From positions 87,725 through 151,724 of the forward strand of contig CAYWOR010000008.1 in assembly GCA_964459995.1 (NCBI GenBank): a stretch of 64,000 nucleotides of DNA, written 5' to 3'. Position numbers and translations under genes: made by a program. The stretch comes from CAZSHG01 sp964459995. Its GTDB lineage: Bacteria; UBP14; UBA6098. Positions 59,263-64,000 of the stretch are shown piece by piece (within the stretch, counting starts at the first letter, position 1; each line of letters starts with the position of its first letter). A model generated the notes under the pieces. It was not told the origin of the DNA and did not search any database. It was given only the letters and a program-made list of their open reading frames with translations.

Positions 59263-59291
59263 TTTACAAATTTCCTTTTAAAACTTAAATT
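59263..59291 (+). promoter_or_regulatory. Possible promoter of deoB
   Basis: TTTACA (59263-59268) and TAAATT (59286-59291) are separated by 17 bp, 44 bp upstream of the phosphopentomutase start. It diverges from the Rhs promoter about 90 bp away. Confidence 0.4.
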
Positions 59292-59335
59292 CACAAAGTT
59301 GGTTGTTCGATCTTTAACTTTTAGAAAGTGCGATT

Positions 59336-60502
59336 ATGAGCAAGGCGATTATAATTATTCTGGATGGCGTTGGCTTGGACGAGGCCCCTGACGCCGCAAT
59401 CTACGGCGACGAGGGAAGCGCGACGCTTGTCAACACGGCGCGCGCGATGGGCGGGTTCGACCTCCCGAACCTGCAGGCTCTCGGTCTCGGTAACCTCGCA
59501 AATATCGAGGGTATTCCGCCTGCGAAACCTCCAATAGGCGCGGTTACGAGGCTTTTCCCCATGGGCGCCGGCAAAGACTCTACTTCCGGACACTGGGAGC
59601 TGGCGGGTCTCGTCGTCCGCGACCCCTTCCCGACCTACCCCGACGGCTTCCCGCAGGAGATACTCGACCCGTTCACGCGGAAAATCGGGCGGGGCGTGCT
59701 CGGCAATTGCGTCGCCAGCGGGACTGAGATAATCGCGCGGCTGGGTGAGGAGCATGTCCGCACGGGCAAACCCATCGTATATACCAGCGCGGATTCCGTG
59801 TTCCAGATAGCCGCCCATGAGGACATCGTTCCGGTAGGCCTGCTCTACGATTGGTGCCGGTTCGCGCGGAATATCCTCGTCGGCGAACACGCTGTCAGCA
59901 GGGTCATCGCACGGCCATTCATCGGCAAAGTGGGGAATTTCTCGCGGACGCCCAAACGCAAGGATTTTTCGGTCGAACCCTTCGCCCCGACATTGCTCAC
60001 CAAAGTCGAGCGGGCGTGGTTGCCAGTGGTGGGAATCGGCAAGATCATGGATTTGTTCGCAGGAGAGGGAATCACCGAGCCGGTTTATACCCATTCGAAC
60101 AGCGAGGGAATTGTCGAGACGATTCGTGTTGTCAAGGAATTCGACCGCGGATTAGTCTTTACGAACCTTGTCGATTTCGATATGCTATGGGGACACCGCA
60201 ACGACTGCAGAGGTATGACCGAAGGCCTCAAAGAGTTCGACTCCGCCCTTCCGCGAATAATGGAGGCGATGGGGGAGGGCGATATCCTCTTCATCACCGC
60301 CGACCACGGCAACGACCCCACGACACCGAGCACCGACCACTCGCGGGAGATAGTTCCCCTCGTGATGTGGGGCAAAAATATTAAGCCCGGACGCATCCCC
60401 GACCGCAAATCCTTCGCTGATCTCGGCCAAACCATAGCCGAATTCCTCGACACGGAACCCACGGAGGACGGGGAGAGTTTTTTGGGGGAGATAGTAGGAT
60501 AA
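59336..60502 (+). CDS. deoB: Phosphopentomutase
   Basis: Interconverts (deoxy)ribose-1-phosphate and ribose-5-phosphate in nucleoside salvage. The alkaline-phosphatase-superfamily metal residues are seen in IIILDGVGLDEAPD, GAGKDSTSGHWELAG (catalytic threonine/serine loop), VDFDMLWGHRND and TADHGNDPTTPSTDHSRE. The LPNLQALGLGNL segment and the 388-residue length are typical of DeoB rather than of the independent phosphoglycerate mutase. The ribosome site is weak (AGAAAG). The gene is GC-rich and diverges from the Rhs array. Confidence 0.95.
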   Translation: MSKAIIIILDGVGLDEAPDAAIYGDEGSATLVNTARAMGGFDLPNLQALGLGNLANIEGIPPAKPPIGAVTRLFPMGAGKDSTSGHWELAGLVVRDPFPTYPDGFPQEILDPFTRKIGRGVLGNCVASGTEIIARLGEEHVRTGKPIVYTSADSVFQIAAHEDIVPVGLLYDWCRFARNILVGEHAVSRVIARPFIGKVGNFSRTPKRKDFSVEPFAPTLLTKVERAWLPVVGIGKIMDLFAGEGITEPVYTHSNSEGIVETIRVVKEFDRGLVFTNLVDFDMLWGHRNDCRGMTEGLKEFDSALPRIMEAMGEGDILFITADHGNDPTTPSTDHSREIVPLVMWGKNIKPGRIPDRKSFADLGQTIAEFLDTEPTEDGESFLGEIVG

Positions 60503-60579
60503 AAGGCCATAGCTTTTAAATGCTACCTATACTCAATTAGACAGGGCTGGTTAAATGCGAGGAATTTCTAAAATATTCC

Positions 60580-60608
60580 TTGACACACATATCTTCGTTA
60601 CTTATAAT
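60580..60608 (+). promoter_or_regulatory. Consensus sigma70 promoter
   Basis: TTGACA (60580-60585) and TATAAT (60603-60608) with exactly 17 bp between them, the ideal consensus. A GGAG site and an ATG (60636) follow about 28 bp after the -10, so it should drive the small gene and the two secreted-protein genes downstream. Confidence 0.8.
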
Positions 60609-60635
60609 CAAATTAGTAATTTGAAACTGGAGCTT

Positions 60636-60831
60636 ATGAGCGACGAAAGAAGACATAAGTTATCCGCGCGACCCAGCCACAAGCGCAAAAGAACTCCTGA
60701 AAGACATGGGGGGGCATCAACTATCTATTTCTCTGACGGACAGACAGAAATTCATTCTCCTTCCCCTGCGCGGTTCTTCCGAGACGCGCAGGGAAACTTA
60801 TCGATACAAAATGAACTTAAACCAACTTTAA
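60636..60831 (+). pseudogene. Small gene of about 64 codons with a 5' frameshift
   Basis: The ATG at 60636 has GGAG five bases upstream. Its own frame gives a Ser/Arg/Pro-rich product that does not look like a protein. One base out of phase, from codon ACG at 60643, a well-composed sequence runs to TAA at 60829-60831: TKEDISYPRDPATSAKELLK, then GGHQLSISLTDRQKFILLPL and a basic end. Removing one base near 60642 would give a continuous 64-residue protein starting MS. The stop lies where the AAGGAG of the next gene begins. Either a real mutation, a sequencing error or slippage explains this. An inverted repeat (9-bp stem, 60764-60793) lies in the coding part. The family is not recognised. Confidence 0.45.
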
Positions 60832-60841
60832 GGAGTTTGAA

Positions 60842-61267
60842 ATGAAAAGAATGATATTGGTGTTAGCCCTTATAGTTCTTACAAGCACATTCGCGACAGT
60901 AACGATAGAGGGATATGTTGAAGTGTGTTCCAGATGTGAGTCTGCCGATTGCGGGCAAGTATCGATATATACCGTAGCCACTGGAGGACGTCCCATTGAT
61001 AATACTTGTATCTCGCCTTCCGGATATTGTTCATTCGAGGTCGATAAAAATGATACTTACTACATCGAAGTAAGTTATGCTCGGAATGGGAACTATGATT
61101 CATTTTCCCATTCAGCAAATCCATGTGAGATACGTCAATGGTGGCAGGAACTTGATAGGGTGGCTGTTGTAGTCTATACAAGCGATGTAACGCAAGATAT
61201 ATGTTGCAACGATTACGGATCAGAACCATATCCAACGCCATGCATATGCGAGGCTAAAAATGAATAA
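60842..61267 (+). CDS. Small secreted cysteine-rich protein
   Basis: 141 residues with a signal peptide at about 1-18 (RMILVLALIVLTSTFA). The mature part starts TVTIEGYVEV and has nine cysteines (CSRCESADC, C in DNTCIS, GYCSF, NPC, ICC and a CIC near the end). Its strand pattern (GYCSFEVDKNDTYYIEVSYA) recalls carboxypeptidase-regulatory or transthyretin-like beta-sandwiches. AAGGAG lies six bases before the ATG. The 3' end overlaps the next gene by eight bases. The function is unknown; disulfide stabilisation outside the cytoplasm is inferred. Confidence 0.75.
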   Translation: MKRMILVLALIVLTSTFATVTIEGYVEVCSRCESADCGQVSIYTVATGGRPIDNTCISPSGYCSFEVDKNDTYYIEVSYARNGNYDSFSHSANPCEIRQWWQELDRVAVVVYTSDVTQDICCNDYGSEPYPTPCICEAKNE

Positions 61268-62693
61268 TCGAATATTAATCCTGGCAATTCTCCTAATCGT
61301 TACCACCATCTTACCGTGGTCCCGTGTGTTTTTCGAGGACGATTACATTATTGCAAAGGACGTCCTCGAATTACCCGATTCCCGATTAGTATGGTTGGCA
61401 CATATTGAAAGGGATCCCGCGCGTAAAAGCGGGATACTATACACAACAGGAGGGGGTGATTCATTGCGAACAATTACATGGCCACACCTGTATTGCGAGG
61501 ATATGGAATTAGTTGATGATTCATCGAATATTGCGATAGGAGGCTACTATTGCCCCACTCATCCCGATACGGCGCATTTGTTTATTTATAAGCTAACCAC
61601 GGATGGCGATTCAGTGGCATTCTGGGATTACTACATACCACAAATCTTCTGGCTTGATCATATGTTTATTACACCGGACAATGGTTATATATTATCACAT
61701 CATGCGTTCTATAGCGATACAATAATATTAGTAAAAATAAAAGAAGCCGGTGGAATCTCGTGGATAAAATGTTATGACTTTGGATTTCCATGCGGGCTTT
61801 CGGGACCAGCCTTCGCTTCGGATTCTTCCATGTATTTTCCGATGGAAAGGTGGGGTTTTGGTTCAGGAATATATCAACCGATGCTACTACGTCTCGATTA
61901 TGGAGGCAATATAATAGCGTGGAGAAGTTGGGATTACGGAATAAGCACAGCTTTAGCCTCTATTATAATGACAAACGATTCGACATTATGTTGTTTTGGC
62001 TTGCATCGCCCTGACGGAGGTTGGGTCGATAAAGTATGGGTGGCGGAATTCGATACAAACCTGACTATGAGGCGAGATCAGGACTACGATTTCATGCACG
62101 ACTCGTGGGCTTATTATCCTATTCAATTAGACAACGGCAGTATTATCTCAGAATGCAGATTCTTCGAGGATATTGGTTTGATGCTATTCGATCCTCAGAC
62201 CTTCGATACAGTCTGGACAGTCCGATGGACAACGCCCGGAACGACGGACTACGGAGGGAAACTGCGCCGAATGGCTAACGGCGACTATTGCATCCCATCC
62301 ACTATCAAGATATTACCGAGCACGAATTTCGATATGAAAGCCATCCGCGTAGATTCCCTCGGCAATCATGTCCCAGCGGTAATCAGCGAAACCACCTTAT
62401 TACCGTCAACATTCTCTCTTTCCGCCTATCCGAACCCCTTCAATTCGTCTGTAACAATTGCCCTCGACGGCGTAGGAGCCCGAATCGAGATTTACGACGT
62501 GACTGGGCGGCGCGTCGATGAAATGACCGTAGGGGCGTATTGCATACACCCGTTCGACGGGTCAACGCGGTTGACCCCTACAACCCAAGAATATATCTGG
62601 ACGCCGGATAAATCCCTACCCTCCGGCGTTTATCTCGTCCGCGCGACATTTGGCGATTGCGAAATGGCGCGGAGGGTGGTATATTTGAAATAG
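61260..62693 (+). CDS. Secreted beta-propeller-like protein with PNPF sorting domain
   Basis: 477 residues with a signal peptide (RILILAILLIVTTILPWS). Residues about 30-375 form repeated short strands (LVWLAHIERD, TPDNGYILSHHAFYSD, MTNDSTLCCFGLHRPD, RRMANGDYCIPS), as in propeller-type secreted proteins. The C-terminal domain is a type A sorting domain (LSAYPNPFNSSVTIAL, IEIYDVTGRRVDEM, LPSGVYLVRATF, RRVVYLK). About 18 residues inside it (TVGAYCIHPFDGSTRLTPTT) are encoded by a palindromic element at 62529-62581 and are absent from the normal domain. It overlaps the preceding gene. Confidence 0.82.
   Translation: MNNRILILAILLIVTTILPWSRVFFEDDYIIAKDVLELPDSRLVWLAHIERDPARKSGILYTTGGGDSLRTITWPHLYCEDMELVDDSSNIAIGGYYCPTHPDTAHLFIYKLTTDGDSVAFWDYYIPQIFWLDHMFITPDNGYILSHHAFYSDTIILVKIKEAGGISWIKCYDFGFPCGLSGPAFASDSSMYFPMERWGFGSGIYQPMLLRLDYGGNIIAWRSWDYGISTALASIIMTNDSTLCCFGLHRPDGGWVDKVWVAEFDTNLTMRRDQDYDFMHDSWAYYPIQLDNGSIISECRFFEDIGLMLFDPQTFDTVWTVRWTTPGTTDYGGKLRRMANGDYCIPSTIKILPSTNFDMKAIRVDSLGNHVPAVISETTLLPSTFSLSAYPNPFNSSVTIALDGVGARIEIYDVTGRRVDEMTVGAYCIHPFDGSTRLTPTTQEYIWTPDKSLPSGVYLVRATFGDCEMARRVVYLK
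62529..62581. repeat. 53-bp palindromic element inside a sorting domain
   Basis: It starts GTAGGGG and ends CCCCTAC. Two internal hairpins (GGGCGTAT/ATACACCC-type and GGGTCAAC/GTTGACCC) are separated by GTTCGAC. It is read in frame through the coding sequence and adds residues between the usual GRRVDEM and the LPSGVYLVR strands. Confidence 0.7.
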
Positions 62694-62708
62694 CCGAAAG
62701 GAGATATT

Positions 62709-64000
62709 ATGAGAACAACAGCTATTTGTTTCTTATTGATTGCGGCACTTGCCGGCGGCGCGCTGGGCTACACCGACAGCCTGCGGTGCCGGCTTGTTGA
62801 CTGGATGGACGCCCGAAGCAACCACAAATTCTTGCACGAACGTAGCGGCGTCTGGCCGGAAGCCTACGATTATACCGGGTGCCGATGGTGGGACCTTGAC
62901 ATGGGGGATTCCGTGCTGGTGTGGCTGCCGGGTTCGCAGAAACTCTTTTTCGTGGATCCCTACAACACCACCGCAATAGACACGATATATTCGCGAACAT
63001 CATTTGGATCAGGTTGGACAGCAAGCGAAATTTCAGATAGCACTCTGTTTATGATTTCGGCGGCCTATTACGGGGCAGTATATATTCAAGACGATTCCAC
63101 GAATTACATCAGTAGCAACGTCCTCCCTTGGGCATCTTTCAGCTACCTCGCGCATGAGGACAGCTTTCTCTACACGTTCAATCGGGAGCATGTTACGCAC
63201 GACACGGTCGGGATAATCTGCATCAATGTCGCTGACCCGGAGAATATGTTCATCTATAGGTGGATAGATGACTTTGCGGCAACGGCAGGCCTGGAAGTCT
63301 TAAATGGTTATTGTTACGCCGCGAAATCCTATTCATTATATAGCGAAGACTCAAGCGGATATGACGCGTGGACAAGGTTTGGAATATCTAGACTCGATAT
63401 GGTGAATTCAGATTACCCGATGTGGGTTTCAGGAGGCTATTCCGAAAGGGGAGAGTTTTTTGGCGATATAGCTTGCGATGGAAAAAGCCGTGTTTATGCA
63501 GTAAATACCCAATTATCACCATGGCCAGCTTGGGATATTGGAGAAAGTCATCTCTACGTTATAGGCACAGATACGAGCTACACTTTCAACCAGCGCTGGG
63601 AAGGCATGGCTGTTTTCGGAGTTGACGTTATCAGCGATAGCCTTGTGGTAGCCGGTTTCGAGCACGGCTTTTCAGTGCTCAACGTTGCCGATCTCGACGA
63701 CATTCACGAAGTCGCATATTACATGAATGAAGACACCACTATGGACTTCACGAATTTCGCCCTAAAAGGCAACCGTCTATACGCCATGGGCCATTGGGAA
63801 GACGATTCGACATGGGCAAGATTATGGATGTTCGAACTGGACGACAGCGTGGTTACGGGATTGGTGGACGCCGAACCGGAAATGCCGGAAAGGCTCAGAT
63901 TGCGGAGCTACCCTAACCCGTTCAATTCGGCGGTAACCATCGCCCTCGATTGTAGGGGTTTGATTAATCAAACCCCTACGGTGGAGATTTTCGACCTGAA
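62709..64000 (+). CDS. Secreted protein with LVIVD-like repeats and sorting domain, C-terminus cut
   Basis: The ATG at 62709 follows AAAGGAG. The frame is open to the window end (430 codons plus two bases). A signal peptide covers about 1-20 (FLLIAALAGGALG). The body has strands of the LVIVD/propeller kind (VDVISDSLVVAGFEHGFSVL, then VADLDDIHEVAYY, FALKGNRLYAMG). The C-terminal sorting domain begins at about residue 400 (RSYPNPFNSAVTIALD) and is interrupted in frame by a 28-bp palindrome (63952-63979) before VEIFDL. It follows the gene at 61260 by 15 bp, probably in one operon. Confidence 0.8.
   Translation, partial: MRTTAICFLLIAALAGGALGYTDSLRCRLVDWMDARSNHKFLHERSGVWPEAYDYTGCRWWDLDMGDSVLVWLPGSQKLFFVDPYNTTAIDTIYSRTSFGSGWTASEISDSTLFMISAAYYGAVYIQDDSTNYISSNVLPWASFSYLAHEDSFLYTFNREHVTHDTVGIICINVADPENMFIYRWIDDFAATAGLEVLNGYCYAAKSYSLYSEDSSGYDAWTRFGISRLDMVNSDYPMWVSGGYSERGEFFGDIACDGKSRVYAVNTQLSPWPAWDIGESHLYVIGTDTSYTFNQRWEGMAVFGVDVISDSLVVAGFEHGFSVLNVADLDDIHEVAYYMNEDTTMDFTNFALKGNRLYAMGHWEDDSTWARLWMFELDDSVVTGLVDAEPEMPERLRLRSYPNPFNSAVTIALDCRGLINQTPTVEIFDL
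63952..63979. repeat. Perfect 28-bp palindrome inside a sorting domain
   Basis: It has the same termini as the element at 62529 (GTAGGGG and CCCCTAC) around a symmetric AT-rich centre (TTTGATTAATCAAA). It is read in frame, adding about nine residues between the SAVTIALD and VEIFDL strands. Confidence 0.8.

Noticed and set aside
59321..60094. 257-codon open frame antisense to deoB
   Set aside because: deoB is certain on the plus strand; the antisense frame reflects its GC-rich codon bias and has no recognisable domain.
60764..60793. 9-bp inverted repeat (CCCTGCGCG/CGCGCAGGG) as a terminator
   Set aside because: It has no T-run and lies between a strong promoter and the genes it should serve, within the small coding frame.
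60555..60845. 96-codon open frame on the plus strand starting at 60555
   Set aside because: Its start lies upstream of and its codons run through a perfect consensus promoter, and the product is Ser/Arg/Pro-rich like an out-of-frame reading. The better frame is one base away (see the entry at 60636-60831).
1..64000. tRNA, rRNA, CRISPR arrays, riboswitches, transposases or integrases
   Set aside because: I scanned the gaps between genes for tRNA-like arms, repeat-spacer arrays and transposase-like proteins and saw none. A covariance-model search would be more sensitive than reading.

Overview
The window most likely comes from an uncultivated Gram-negative bacterium of the FCB or WOR-3/TA06-like kind; this is inferred from gene content and no marker gene fixes the phylum. 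The evidence is very large secreted proteins ending in PNPF-type FlgD/T9SS-like sorting domains, VCBS/FG-GAP propellers, OmpA proteins with thrombospondin type 3 repeats, a BamD-type outer-membrane assembly lipoprotein, and dense gene packing with many 4-nt ATGA overlaps. I found no rRNA, tRNA or CRISPR array.

Layout. 1-8717 (mostly minus): the start of a glycine-rich secreted protein cut by the window edge, a 1062-residue secreted protein, pyruvate kinase, and a lamin-tail-domain protein whose 5' end carries a compound palindromic element. 8785-11032: dinB and mtnA converge with one base between them. 11095-29887 (minus): four giant secreted proteins (1202, 1183, 1117 and 2719 residues) in a row behind one good promoter, with an intrinsic terminator after the first-transcribed gene. 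The 2719-residue protein has a VWA domain and ten copies of a two-part Ig-like unit of about 220 residues. 30043-33070: a DUF5683-like membrane protein, a 4Fe-4S QueG-like protein and an FG-GAP propeller protein. 33242-44271 (plus): a housekeeping and envelope run of cmk, rpsA, two OmpA/TSP3 proteins, a DUF2279-like protein, rimO, a YbgF-like TPR protein, bamD and nadD. 44339-49783: adenine deaminase, a secreted protein flanked by a 57-bp direct repeat, a small lipoprotein, then on the minus strand a GlcD-like flavoprotein and a DUF4180-like protein.

49827-50224 is a degenerate 21-bp minisatellite. 50267-59097 (minus) is the most unusual region. Six truncated Rhs/YD-repeat core fragments, each with a different C-terminal tail, alternate with six genes for envelope proteins: two lipoproteins, two multi-pass membrane proteins, one secreted or anchored protein and one type I signal peptidase. 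Nearly all the genes overlap, and a TTGACT-17-TATTAT promoter lies upstream. The arrangement looks like a chained polymorphic-toxin or surface-variation operon with no full-length Rhs protein in view.

59336-64000 (plus): phosphopentomutase, a frameshifted small gene behind a consensus TTGACA-17-TATAAT promoter, and three secreted-protein genes. The last two have GTAGGGG/CCCCTAC palindromic elements inserted in frame in their C-terminal sorting domains.

The housekeeping genes (pyk, mtnA, ade, deoB, nadD, cmk) cover glycolysis, methionine salvage, purine and nucleoside salvage, NAD and CMP/dCMP metabolism. Most of the remaining coding capacity is cell-envelope and secreted protein.
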